NCBI RefSeq assembly: GCF_025612915.1
Contig: NC_069112.1
Span: 33,955,731 to 34,019,730, forward strand
Direction: 5' to 3'
Length of the DNA stretch: 64,000 nt
Source: Magallana angulata
Taxonomy: Eukaryota > Mollusca > Bivalvia > Ostreida > Ostreidae
Of the stretch, positions 23,830 through 35,164 are shown piece after piece. The number at the start of each line of letters is the position of its first letter. Position 1 is the stretch's first letter. A program made the translations under genes and the position numbers. The notes beneath the pieces were generated by a model, which saw only the letters and a program-made list of their open reading frames with translations, was not told where the DNA came from and searched no databases.

Positions 23830-24885
23830 TTACATTGAAAGTTCTAGGAAATCTACAACTTGTGAATTTTGTAAAAATAACAGTAAAATTACCTTTCCAA
23901 AGGAAACGTCAGATGACACAGTGATCTTCTTATAGAACTTGTTGAAGGTTGATGCATTAGACCAATCAGCCACATTCATAATGTCTTTCACGGAAAGTCC
24001 TGCTTCTAAAGCTGCTGAAGTAGATGCACTTCGAGTGGAATGGGCACCATATCCACTTATCCCAGATCTAATCAACACAGACTTAATCCATCTGGCAATT
24101 GTACTTTAAGTCACTTGTTTGTGAGGTTTGAATATTGAGATAAACAATATTGAGCTACTACGCAAGTCTTTAGTTCTTTCAATATAACATTGTAAAGTTG
24201 ATGTAACACACAATTTCTTACACTTAGTGTAAGTTGGTAATACTACACGTTTGGCTGGCTTGCCAGGTCTTGAGGTTTTTGTAAGTTTTTTAATCACAAA
24301 AACTGCCTTTGATGGGAGAATCTTTAAAAATTTTAGATCCAAAAAGGCAATGGATTGTCCCCTATCTGCAGACACCAAAGCTATTAAAATAGCTAATTTA
24401 TATGTCAAATCCTTAAGTGACAAAATGTCATTACACGGTAATGAATTAAGAAATTTCAGAACAACTGAAACATCCCACACACATGAATATTTTGGAACGG
24501 TAGGTTTTAAATTATATACACCTTTCATGAATTGAATAACAGTTGGGTGCATTCCAACAGGAAAGCAGAACTTTTAAAAAAGGTTTTAAAGTGTGTATCG
24601 TTATCTTTTGAAAGGTATTTCCGTTTTAACTGCCCTGTATTGTTTGGTCAGGGTTGCTTCATCCGACTGAGGGACATTCTCTGTTTTAATTGTTGTTTCC
24701 GTCAAAGGGACGGTTGCTGGTTTTCCATTACTATTCAGTAAAGGCCTTAGCACGGAAGTCGTTCCTGCATCCTCCGTCTTTGCCTCAGTCTTAGAGATTT
24801 GATTATCAGAACAGGGAGTCCTTTTAACGAAATTGACCAAATTCAATAACCAACCTTTTAAAAAATAAAATTCATAAAACAACAT
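23830..24885 (-). mobile_element. Tyrosine-recombinase element fossil (DIRS- or Crypton-like)
   Basis: Minus-strand reading frames show a tyrosine recombinase of the kind found in DIRS-like retrotransposons and Cryptons: an N-terminal part with HPTVIQFMKGVYNLKP, a core with ADRGQSIAFLDL, and a C-terminal part with YGAHSTRSASTSAALEAG and VADWSNASTFNKFYKK. The H-x-x-R box and the late Y fit the catalytic set. No reverse transcriptase is visible nearby. The element is broken and partial; the SGNH-like fragment at 26503-26739 on the same strand could be an upstream part of the same unit. Confidence 0.65.
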
Positions 24886-25632
24886 TTGAGCAAAGTACTT
24901 AACTTAATTACAGAGATACAATGATGGACAAATTCTGAAACTTTAATCCTAAACTTTAAATTAATAATGATGGTAGAAATAAATAAATGAATCTTTCTTA
25001 AATATACCATACCTAGTAGATGGTGAAACTTGTCTGTTGATTTGTTCCCCTAAATTTTCAAATTCATGAGATGTTTCCAAATCACTGTTTAATCAACAAA
25101 ATAAGAGAAAATAAATGCATGTATTTGCAAGACTATTAATCGAACACACACCTAAACCCTCACCCTCACGCACACACCCTCTCACACATGTCTGCACAGA
25201 GTTTTTCTTTGACATTACACAAACCTTGTAAGAATCGATAAATATATTTTAACGCATTAAGTTTTTAAAATTTTGTTTAATAAAAAGCTTAGATAGTTAA
25301 TTTTAAAACTACGTATAACATGTAATAATTCTTATAAGGTCTTTAATTATTGTTAAAAAGTTTAACATGTTAAAAATTAAAATCTAAATGCCGGAGTTCT
25401 TGATTTTTTTCTGTAATTTCTTATAAAAGCATTTAAGAAATTATTTTTTACTTACAATAAATCAGAGAAATCCGCCCTGATGATTAGCTGCTTTCAGAAA
25501 ACCGAGTGGTAAATTTGTCTGAATTAATCTACATTTTATACGCTGCAAAATTGTGTGTAGGATTAAGCAAATGTCACGCATTAAACCGATTTTTTGCGTC
25601 TTTCTTTTCTCCCCACTCCCTTTCTCTTTTTT
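24886..25632. other. A+T-rich spacer
   Basis: No recognised feature apart from a short CA/CCCT-rich run near 25145-25195. Confidence 0.4.
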
Positions 25633-25660
25633 ATGGCGTCGAGCGAAGCTCGAAAGCCAT
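25633..25660. repeat. Isolated perfect-type hairpin, possible element end
   Basis: ATGGCGTCGAGCGAAGCTCG continues as AAAGCCAT, so the outer ATGGC/GCCAT and inner CGAGC/GCTCG arms pair around GAA. It follows a pyrimidine-rich tract. This is the layout of the hairpin ends seen elsewhere in the window, but no partner end was found. Confidence 0.35.
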
Positions 25661-26502
25661 CAAGGGATCATACGTCCGGAAGTTTGCAAATTTTTAAGGA
25701 GCCAAACAACTCAAATGAGTGCAAAGTTTTCTTATGTGTTTGAAGAAAAAAAGATGACATACTTCAACTTCGAGCACAACTGTTCGTCAACAAAACGAGT
25801 TGGCAGATACGATATGGTTATTGTCTTTGAAAATGTTCATATTTTATTGTAAACAATATGTCTGGGTTTCAGCGGACGAATACACCTGCACGGAGACACA
25901 TGCGATAGTTAGACCTACATACTCAATTTGGTTATGAAATATTCCAGCCTGCAAAACAGATTATTTTGTATCCATATCGAATATTGACAATGCACAAAAG
26001 TTGGATCTCTCAGAAACATAACTTCCTACATTGAGCGATAAGTATATATAACCAAAAGTTATTTTTAACCAACTAGTGAACTACTTTCACCTTGTAAACA
26101 ACGTGAATGGGTGCTTTCTTTTATCTTACCCTGATCTTTTCGGCCCATGTCATTTGGACCCATGTGAATTTTAAATCAAATTGATAATAAAAGACAGTGT
26201 GTTTATCTGCAGTATACAAATTACAATATATAGAATTCAACACAATCATAATTTAAATATTTAATTCTATATGAATAGAGAGGAAAAAAAATTAACTCCC
26301 AAGATATTTCTAAACTTAGATTTTTAATTAACATTCAACATTTTTTTAGGAATTAGGTGAGTCAATTTGTAATGAATTGTAATTTAATTAGTTATGTGAT
26401 AAAAAAAAAAACATCATTTTTTGAGATCCCTGAAGTAAGTTTCCTCTTTTTGCTTCTTGTTTGAGTGGAGGGCTTCTGACCTCGCTTAGGTGGCATGGCT
26501 GT

Positions 26503-26739
26503 TTACCTAGAAATCCGCAATCCACCACGGGCCCGTACACACACACTGTACCGATCTTCCAGTAAATTCAAGTTGTATAAATCCGGATGAGAATCCATGT
26601 AGCGTCCTAAACGAGTCATAAACGAATGTCCTAGTAAACAAATCCTGAGAAAATGCGGGTCGCCCATGTTGTGACACACTTCTCCCAACCGGTACAAACC
26701 GGATTGCGCCCTTTTAATACATGTAGGACGAAAAGGCAC
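26503..26739 (-). pseudogene. SGNH/GDSL-hydrolase-like fragment, probably transposon-linked
   Basis: A 78-residue frame contains LRICLLGHSFMTRLGRYMDS and, 30 residues later, VRARGGLRISR. A G-[HD]-S motif followed by a glycine-rich R-G-G block is the block I/block II spacing of SGNH-type folds often found in oyster repeats. Sequence to the left is A+T-rich without a continuation. The fragment lies upstream of, and on the same strand as, the tyrosine-recombinase fossil. Function cannot be assigned. Confidence 0.4.
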
Positions 26740-26898
26740 TCACTATTAATCTGCTGGATTGAAATATTTCCACACGATTTCCAACTGAATACAATGGCAA
26801 ACAGCTTAAAGATAACGGAAATAAACGTTTCACTGGAGACAGTGTGCAAATGCACACGAAACGTACAGTTTTGTCCCAAATGATCTTCTTAAAATAAA

Positions 26899-26949
26899 GC
26901 GTGGCGTTCTCCTCTAGTGAATGATCACGTGGTCTAGAGGAGCCACGCT
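26899..26949. repeat. Short inverted repeat
   Basis: AGCGTGGC...CTCCTCTAG pairs with CTAGAGGAGCCACGCT across a 14-base loop, with a three-base bulge. Isolated; no coding or end structure near it. Confidence 0.4.
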
Positions 26950-27310
26950 GATTGATTTAAATATCATCCTACCCAGATAGTATTACATTTAGGATCTTGA
27001 CCTAGAGATAGCACCAATTACATAATCTACAAATGCCGATATAGGAGAAATAGGAGACTTAATAAATGTAAACATATATCGTTTGTGATAAAAGAAGAAG
27101 AAAACACATGTCACATTAAAGGTATTATCATTAAACATAATAATAACTACTATATTTATTTATATAAGCCTATATCTGGATTTTAAACACATTTTTTTCT
27201 ATCTTTATACATATACCATAAAAAAGAGATTCTTCGGCTACTAAAGTGTAGTACTTCCATCGTGTTCCTTTAAATGTGGTTAAGATCTTCACGTTGGATG
27301 TGTCAATTTC

Positions 27311-27490
27311 TTAATCGCATCTCGCAACTAGAAAGTCCCGCACCTCTTCTTCTCCAGAGTTCAAAATCCTTATACAAAGCATAGCGACAAAGTCAACACA
27401 GTGTCCGCATTGAATGGGATAGCCGCCTAAGCCGGCAATGGTTGGCAAAATCGCCAAATACAATCGTAAAAATAGCTTGACGACATGCAT
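27311..27490 (-). CDS. Small ORF with signal-peptide-like start and four cysteines
   Basis: A 59-codon frame begins MHVVKLFLRLYLAILPTIAG, a basic-then-hydrophobic leader with a plausible cleavage after the AG. The rest has four cysteines (CGHC, LC, RC near the end) and an acidic EEEVRDF. I do not recognise a family. It could be a secreted cysteine peptide, the first exon of a larger gene, or chance; there is no visible promoter or polyadenylation signal and a stop closes the frame directly. Nearby sequence on both strands is otherwise relic-like. Confidence 0.25.
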   Translation of the reverse strand: MHVVKLFLRLYLAILPTIAGLGGYPIQCGHCVDFVAMLCIRILNSGEEEVRDFLVARCD

Positions 27491-28387
27491 GATTCTCTTT
27501 AATATGGCGTGTCATCCACGCCAGTGCCAGTTATGACGAAGAGTCTGTCAATTGGGACTCCCCCAGAGACCCCCATGGGTATCGGTTCTTCCACCAGGAC
27601 TATTGTCAGTGGCACTCCATTAACTTGGAGTCCAACAGAGACCTCCATAGATAGCAGTTCTTCCACCAGGAACAGTGATCAGGGGTTTAATTTGGAATTT
27701 TAACTGCTTCTGATCTTACACTTAGAAATTTGAATTGTTTCTAAGCATTTCTGATATCGGCTGTTTTTATATTGGACTTTGACTGTATCTGTGCTCCAAA
27801 TGCATTTGACAACTCTCTTCTTCACTGGTCCAGTGAACACGGGTGTGTGTTTCGATATCTTTGTCCAAACACAGCTGATCCTCTTCCAACTGTTCATTTT
27901 TATCATCATAAGCGACGACTAATGTTAGTGGTCAATAAATAGCCAGACCCGTTTTGTTATAACATCCAGACGACATCGCGGCGGGAAATATTCGCGACGA
28001 CGAGACCCTCGCAAAAATTTCTCGCCGGCGAATAATAGTTGGTTTACAGTATTATTATAATATAATTTGATAAAAGTGGTCTCATAAAGGTGATGTCTGC
28101 CACAATGAGCTCTGTAATCTTTGTTTACCTATGTTTAATTTATTGACAAAAAACGGAAAATAAATTTAATGTAAAACTAACAATGTAATAACAAATATTC
28201 CATCAAAATATTGACATGTGCAGAACGAGTGGACTCTTAGCACTTTCATGCCTCTGATTATATTTCCAATTAAAAGAATTGGATATTTGGCCAGCCAAAG
28301 AGTTAATCATGGCGCATATGCCAGCAGATTTTTCTGTGCAATAAGTTATACTTTATCAAACAGAAATTACCATCCAAAAACCATCTA

Positions 28388-29010
28388 ATGTTGACAGTCA
28401 GTCTACTACATGGTCAAATTATAGACATAAAACACTCTAAAGGTTATGATAGGGTGTACTCAAAAAGGTTTAGTTTGTTTCATATCAGATGCATATTGGG
28501 GAGGGGATCTACAAGTGATCATCAAATTATTGAAAGTTCTGATCTCGTAAAACCTGAAAAAATATTGTTTCAGTTTAGTTACGGTATTATGGCTGACAGG
28601 GGAATAATGGTACAATACCCGTTTGCAAACCTAGATGTTTATGTAAATACTCCAACTATGCTCAGTGGAAGATCTCAACTTGAACGCAATAGATTGGTAA
28701 AATATAGTCGAATGACCTCTAAAAGAATCCATATTGACAGAATTAGACCCGTTTGCAAACCCAGATGTTTAGGTAAATACTCCACATTTGCTCAGTGGAA
28801 GATCTCAACTTGAACCCAATATATTGGTAAAATATAGACGAATGACCTCTAAAAGAATACACATTGAGAGAATTATAGGGCTGGCCAAAAGTTACAAAAT
28901 TATGTCAAAAGAAATGTACCAAAAAGTAGGGTTCAACTTGGTGCTAGAATTATATATATTTGCTCTGCCTGGCAAATATCAGAGACAGCATTGTAGACAA
29001 GTATGCATGA
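28388..29010 (+). pseudogene. ISL2EU/DDE-type transposase C-terminal remnant with internal duplication
   Basis: The reading includes GRGSTSDHQIIESSDLV, SYGIMADRGIMVQYPFAN, then NTPTMLSGRSQLE and KRIHIERIIGLAKSYKIM. The STSD, ADRG and R-I-H-x-E-R-I-x-G-L-A-K boxes match the second and third catalytic regions of ISL2EU/Harbinger-related transposases frequent in molluscs and cnidarians. A 130-base segment is tandemly duplicated (28618-28747 and 28748-28877); since 130 is not a multiple of three the frame changes at the joint. The upstream half, with the first catalytic aspartate, is not seen. Dead copy. Confidence 0.7.
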
Positions 29011-29040
29011 GCCCAAGGCCAATGTATTAAACACAATGTA

Positions 29041-29513
29041 TATATTTACTTGAAGCTTTGTTCTAAATTAATCTCAAGAGGGTGGGCAAGAATATCAATA
29101 ATTTTCAAGGATATATCAATAATTTTCAAGGATATATGAATTACCAATTCATTTATTCATATTTCAGATATATTCATTTAGCATGTACATGTGACAAGTG
29201 CTACTACTAAGTGAACATTGCATCTTGTTAAATCGTGACTATAAGAATATTTACCGTCGTCCATATAGTTTTAAATGAAATTATACAATCACATTATATG
29301 CAAGAGGCAATGAATGGTCTAAAGTGTTTTTCATAAAAACTGTCCAATTTTGGTATAAGTGCACTCTTATAGTAATTTTCGTCCAAAGTTATTTCTTGAA
29401 TGAAAAGATCAACAAAAGTGTACACAACAAAGAAACATTTTGCATAGCTAGAGATGTACATTTGAACATGATCATAGTATTGATGTCCAACGACTAGAAC
29501 AATTTTATCATTA
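29041..29513. other. Spacer, nothing recognised
   Basis: Contains a short direct repeat of ATCAATAATTTTCAAGGATA near 29093-29135 and no exon. Confidence 0.4.
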
Positions 29514-29646
29514 TTCCCCCGCTCAGAAGGAGAAGGGGGTATACTGTTTTACCCGTGTGTGTGTCCGTAACACAAATTTTCGTCAAAGATATCTCAGCAA
29601 CTATATATCGCAGATGATTGAAATTTTAGCACACCTGTACCTGAAC
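29514..29646 (-). mobile_element. 3' end of a hairpin-ended (HINE/pearl-like) element, reversed
   Basis: Reads, on the minus strand, like the last unit and terminus of the element at 20177-22073: the hairpin CCCCCGCTCAGAAGGAGAAGGGGG with flanking TATAC, a short TGTG tract, GTAACACAAATTT, then the unit words TCAGCAACTATATATCGCAG and ATGATTGAAATTTTAGCACA. The microsatellite is much shorter. Kolobok-2 begins immediately to its right. Confidence 0.65.
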
Positions 29647-29926
29647 TTAAAGGATTTGTGACACAATTTTTATTAACTTTATATATCCTATAAATATCTC
29701 TGATAAATCAGTTTCTGTCTGTAATTAATGTAACACTGGTCAGGTTTTACTGCATTCACTGATAACACAGAGATAAATGCAGCCTGCTGAGTCCAGCAGC
29801 TAGCGTTAATGAGCTCTGGCCATGACGTCAGAGGTTCGCCAGCACTCTCCCCACTGTTATCAAACATCACTCTCCTCTCTGTTATCAAACACACAGCAAA
29901 TCATTCATTCAAGCAAGTTTAAAATA

Positions 29927-30706
29927 ATGGAAACACTGGAAGATGAAATTCCAAACGTTGATCTTTCTGATGCTGAAAACATTAGACCGTATCAGTTTGA
30001 ACCTTTGGCTAACACTAGTGAAACTCCAAGAAGTGCTACACCAGACAATGATAGTTCTGATGTAGAGGACTTTCAGGATAGACAAGTCAATACTAATTGG
30101 TAAGTTAATTATTCTGATTTTCATCAGTTTTAATCCAGATAGAAAATTATAATTATGACAACAATTTATAGAAAATCACATAATATATAAAACAAGATTT
30201 TATTTTCTAATTGTAGGTGTGAATGTGGCATTTGCATCTCCATGGCAACTCAACAAGAGTGCATTTGTTGTCAGGAAATAGCAGCAATTAGTGCAGAAGT
30301 TGAGGCAGGGGCCCACCAATGCATAACAGAAAGTCCAATATTTACAGACAATTGTCTAAATCGACATGTTTTACACGTTTCAATGTATGAATATTTACAA
30401 AATGTGGGACCAATCGATGACAATCAACCATCTCACCAGTAAGTTCTGTGAATTTATAAATTTTTGAAAATATATGTACATTGACATTAAAAAATCGTGC
30501 ACCAAAACACCCAGTTTCTATATGTTTTACATTCAATGTTTTTTGTTTCCAGGGTATACAGACATCTTGCCTATAGACGGTTTGTCAGGTGGATATGGCA
30601 CTTCTTAGGAAAAAGCAACAGAAAAATATTACCTGCATGTGTGGTATCCAAAATAAGAGAGACATTTCCATCAGAACAATATTGTGGTTTTAGATATGCC
30701 AGATGA
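29927..30706 (+). CDS. P2X7 C-terminal (ballast-type) domain protein, Kolobok-2 accessory gene
   Basis: Three exons with GT-AG introns read without lesion. Exon 1 (29927-30101) gives METLEDEIPNVDLSDAENIR, PYQFEPLA and an acidic Ser-rich linker. Exon 2 (30217-30439) gives WCECGICISMATQQECICC and then CITESPIFTDNCLN, the cysteine clusters expected to bind zinc. Exon 3 (30553-30706) gives YRHLAYRRFVRWIWHFLGKS, LPACVVSKIRETFPSE and YCGFRYAR. These blocks, in this order, define the C-terminal cytosolic domain of P2X7. There is no channel part. The Met at 29927 is preferred over the one at 29822 because the conserved acidic/PYQFEP start follows it. AATAAA follows near 30751. Role in the element unknown. 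Confidence 0.85.
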
Positions 30707-30811
30707 AAAGCAAACAGAAAAGGCACATCTCACACAATCAGTCCTATAATTAATAAATAGTTATACATTTCATCTTGTTTGTATAATGTAGTTTTTTATA
30801 GTGTTCATAAT

Positions 30812-33722
30812 TTATCTTCTTGCATATCTTGATGAATGCCTGCGAATTAAAGCTGCCTTCTCGAAATGTTCAAAATTCTGAGTGAGTGGCACTGGAACAT
30901 CTTCATTTAGGACAGAAATATCCAGTGCAGCTGATCTATATGATGGACACTCTGAACTTCTCCGTTCATGAACAGCTTGTTTAATTATTGTCACATAGTC
31001 TAAAAAATGAAAAAAATATGCAATAAACAAAACTTATAGATATTTATAATACATGTATAGTATTCTAAAAAGTACATGTAAATACTGATTTACATACTAA
31101 ATGTTGGAGGTGTTTTCTTTGGTTTGACGACTGCCTCTAATCCCTTTTTTGCTTTCGGATAAGATATTCCACACTGCAATTCACCAGATTTGGAAGTTGC
31201 CTGCTGTCTTCCACTATTTTCATTAAAATGCAGAGCTGCAACACTCAATCTTAAGAGAAAAAAAAACTATGCATGATATACATTGTATTTGCAACTGTAT
31301 AGAATTATCATGCAATGTTAATGTATTTTGGTGAATACCTTGCATACATGGCCGGGTAGTAGAAATGAGTGCTCTTTGGTGCATAGTGATTCACCACGGA
31401 GTGGAACACTTCAAGGCTGTAGGTTTGGTGAGTAGGTGAAAGTTTGGCAATGTCCTTTACAAGGAAAGGGCTCAAAATGATTTCTTTCATCAGCTTGTAG
31501 GGGATCGAACCTGAAGTTGACAAAAATTATGTTAAATCTTGAATGCAACAAGTATAAATTATTTGATTTTACCGAACTGATTTTGAAAACATTACCTTCT
31601 TTAATCCATTGTCTTTCATCATTGATTGGAGCATGCTCACATCTAGGGTACTTCCTGGAGTGGTTTTCATGTTTGTTGGCAATGTGGTTGACAACAGATG
31701 CCCACTTAGCTTGCTTCAGTTCACCATCATCTTCACTTGATGAAGCTGTCCAGTGGCAATGGTTAGCAATAGACTTAATCCAAGGTCGTATTTGCTCACC
31801 GCTGACCTTTTTTGATGCTGTTTCAAGTTTCTTAGATACACCTTAGTAAAGTATAAAAGTAGAAGCCGGTTATTTAAATAGAAATTTAATGAAAATCGCA
31901 ATATATTTAGAAATGCATTCACCTGAATTACCTTTTGCAATGTGCCAGACATCAAAGTAATGATTTTTCTCTGCATGACAGTCTTTCATGTACTTTTTGA
32001 CCATGGAATGGCGATCAGTGACTAGTGTTTTGATGTTCACATGATCTTTTAAAAATCCCATAGCTCTTTTCAAACCTGCAAGTTCCATGTGGGATGATCC
32101 TTTGACTTCATTACTCTGCGAACAAAAAAACCCATAAAGTATATGATACAAAGTATATTTAAGAAAATTGTTTCCATCTTAGAAAATGATAGTAAATGTG
32201 CATACCTTTGGTAAAATTCCATCTGAATGTTTTACCTGAACAAGCTGAAAATCTAGAATTTTGTTCCTTTCCAGATCCATGATTGTATATGTCCCATATT
32301 TAGCAGAGTATCCGGGTGAGTCGCACCTAGCATCTCCACCTACAACAACATCTTGGCTTGGTCCATCCTTTATTTCTGTTAACAACTGGGACTGTTCAAA
32401 ATCCCAGGTTTTCGTCGCAGAAGGTACAACATAATATGCCTGTAGTCTGTTGTATGTCCTAGCAGTGAACATCTGCAGGTTCATGTTCTTAAATACTTGC
32501 AATACTTTGGTAGCATTGCAGCCACTAGTCAGTATGGCAGTAGCTGTGAAAAGATTGGACCAAGGCAAAGTGTTGTGGCATGGTTGACTACTCCAAGTAA
32601 ATTCGTGCCCATTTAAACATTTTGAAGATGTGTAAATGAATGTCCCTCTAAAAACTTGATAACAGGTGTACATTCTGCACTACAGTAGCGACATACAGAC
32701 AACAATTCAGCTAGTGCAGTTTCACTGACTAAGAACTGCTTCTCATCCATGGGTGCTGTATCCTGTCTTAACTTGTAAGTCGCCGTCTGAACTTCCCCTT
32801 CACCATCCTCGTCATCATCAACTTCAAGGTCAGAGTCATCTGGAAGATAAAGCTCGTCTGAATCTTCCTCTTCTTCCTCAGTTGAATCTTCATCATTATC
32901 TTCAGGTTCATCACTTTGAATATCTTCCATAACTTGGTGTGACAATGATGAAATCGATTGAACTTGGGTTATTGTTTCATCTGTCTGAGTGCCAAATGAT
33001 CTCTGCTTTACTTTCAATGAAACTATTCGCTCATCTGTCTGATTGGACCTTGTTCGTTGAGGAGAGTGAATATCAACCTGAACTTTTTTGTTTCTAGTTT
33101 CTTTGGAGGGTTCTGTGGGAAGGGTTTCAGGGATTATACTTATATTTTCCAAAGAAGCATCATATGGGAGTGACAAACTTTCGTTCAAAGCTTCATTTAG
33201 AACCTGTATCAGTATTAAAAACAAAGCTTCAGTTGCACATATTAACTGTCATCTATGCTTACCAAAAGCATATTGAGAGACTTGAAATATAATAATAAAG
33301 AATATGAATAAATACTGTAATACAGAAAAACAAATTTTTCTATAGTGTAAATTTTACTTTAAAAAACTTACCTCTGCTCGCTGCCGTTTTGCATATGCTC
33401 CTCGCACTTTACTAGGTTTTTCTGAATTGCCTTGTTCTTCAACAAACAAAAGTGGTATATCTGGCACAGCATCAGGTTTTAAACGTTTCCTAAAGCTGTA
33501 CTCTAGGCCTAGAGTACTCAGCATCTCAGGATCCTGATCATAACACTTGTTTGAAAAGTGTACTGAGCACAGTCTATGTCCATCTCCAGGTGTAAAATCC
33601 TTCCTTCTGCAGTAATAAATCCACTGCTTCCTCAAATTAGAATCTTTTGGAAAGTGGAAAAAACTAAGCCCACTACCCTTTCCTGCCTTGTTGTTGCAAC
33701 CAAATGCAGCACAGTTGACCAT
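30812..33722 (-). CDS. THAP-domain Kolobok-like DDE transposase, seven exons
   Basis: Exon 1 (33722-33372) encodes a THAP zinc finger: MVNCAAFGCNNKAGKG, W at position 34, then LCSVHF. Exon 2 (33202 to about 32209) has an acidic linker (about residues 80-120 of the exon) and GHEFTWSSQPCHN, AYYVVPSATKTW and VGGDARCDSPGYSAKYGTY. Exon 3 (about 32117-31935) has TLVTDRHSMVKKYMKD and HYFDVWHIAKG; exon 4 (about 31842-31596) WTASSSEDDGELKQAKW and YPRCEHAPINDERQW; exon 5 (31512-31340) YSLEVFHSVVNHYAPKSTHF; exons 6-7 finish with RRHSSRYARR. Candidate triad: D of GDARCDS, D of VTDRH, E of SLEVFHS. A one-base shift in exon 2 near 32650 is the only lesion I see. It would bind the ends through the THAP domain and cut at TTAA. 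Confidence 0.85.
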
Positions 33723-33984
33723 TATACATTAAAAACGTGTGTAACCTCTATATCTCAATTGTAAACAAAGAACTGATGCTGATAACTGGGACGAACCTCT
33801 GACGTAGAGCCCCTTTATCAGTTCAGAATTATGCATATTCTGACCAGCTGTCTTATCAGCACTACACCGCGGGATATACAAACAGCTTAATAGAAATGCT
33901 TGGTTATCTCTTTTTTTATCAGCTCCATTAGCATTTTTTACAGGAAAATAAAAGATTAACAAAATCGTGTCACAAATCCTTTAA

Positions 33985-34679
33985 AATAGTAATGTTCAGG
34001 AATCTTTGGCCTAAATGAATTTTCTGCGTAGGGCTTCCCCAGTTTTGCAAAGGGTTTGTGACATGCTAAAATGACATATATCAAACTATTGATTGTATGT
34101 CATATTTCACCAAATTATAATCATTTTCACTGTAAAAGAGTAGTACTGCACTAGCAGTGAAGTGGTCTTAGGAAAATAATGTGCATTGTCACGGCACAAG
34201 GTATGCCGGTAAGATATTGTTTTTTATTTATCACGTTAACAGATAAGTGCACATGTAATAAAATCATGTCAAGCTTGGTCCAAACAAATTAATTGCCTCT
34301 CAAGTGATTATTTTTAAAGTGCATCTCCCATGCTGTAGTTATAATGTTTGTTAAGCAGAGGGTTATTGCAAAATTAATATATTTGACAGGCATTGCCATA
34401 AACGTTACATTAATCTTTTACAAGAAAGTCAAACCATATAATTGTCAACAAATCAAGACATTGGTCACACAACAACGGTTCCATGACTGACAAACTAACA
34501 TATGAGATATACATATATAAAAATTAATAAGACTCCAGAAGGATTTTTTTTTTTAATTTGTTCCTTATGACGTTTGAACGACAAAGTATATAACATATGA
34601 ACATACATATCTTAAAATGGATTTACATGCAGTCTTACACACTCGTACATTATAGCATATGATATGCACTATAAAAAAA
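33985..34679. other. Spacer, nothing recognised
   Basis: A+T-rich with no exon or repeat that I can name. Confidence 0.4.
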
Positions 34680-34683
34680 TTCA

Positions 34684-35164
34684 AAGGGACATGGTCACGA
34701 TTTTGGTCAAAATTATTTTTCCAATTTTAAATATTTACAATGCTTACGAAAGGCATCTTGAATAGGAAACCGAAATTTTAGTGTCATTTGTTGAGTTATA
34801 AGCGAGTTACAGAGCATTAAATTCTATGCTATGTAAACAAAGCGTTTGTTTACATTTTGAACGTTGAAGTATAAATTTCAGTTTTAGACATCAAACGAAT
34901 GTTTTAAACATTAGGAAATGTTTGTCTATAGTTAAGTTAAATAAAAAGATAAACAGATAAGCTTGAAAAAGATTTTTATTACTTGTATAGTGAACCTATG
35001 TGAACAAATACAGGGCACGAGTCTTGTTTACAAGACAAATAATTGATAGCCCTGTATCTTGCTTATAACTCTACGAATGACTCAATTTTTTTACCGTCAT
35101 TAATGAATTGTAAAATAATAAATACATAATATGAAATTGAACCAAAATCGTGACCATGCCCCTT
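34684..35164. mobile_element. MITE of Kolobok type
   Basis: Ends AAGGGACATGGTCACGATTT and, complemented, AAGGGGCATGGTCACGATTT are inverted repeats. Flanks are TTCA and TTAA, a near match to a TTAA duplication. No coding capacity; some internal sequence (TGTAAACAAAGCGTTTGTTTAC) is palindromic. Confidence 0.7.

Larger units (their letters stand above)
29651..33980. mobile_element. Kolobok-type DNA transposon 2, full-length ends, 4.3 kb
   Basis: Terminal inverted repeats AGGATTTGTGACACAATTTT (left) and, complemented, AGGATTTGTGACACGATTTT (right) are flanked by TTAA (29647-29650 and 33981-33984). The element carries a THAP/DDE transposase on the minus strand (33722-30812) and a P2X7-C-like gene on the plus strand (29927-30706), tail to tail with 105 bases between the stops. 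Termini differ from Kolobok-1, so it is another family. Only one apparent lesion was noticed in the transposase; this is one of the best-kept elements of the window. Confidence 0.85.

Noticed and set aside
27509-27703. Ser/Thr-rich 64-residue frame with an internal ~72-base direct repeat
   Set aside because: Only two degenerate repeats and no recognisable domain; probably a decayed repeat.
27965-28045. CpG-dense block (GCGGCGGGAAATATTCGCGA and following)
   Set aside because: Stands out in base composition and may be a repeat end, but no second copy or pairing end was found in the window.
29927-30706. A host P2X7 receptor
   Set aside because: No transmembrane or extracellular channel part exists; the gene starts and stops around the C-terminal domain and lies inside transposon ends.
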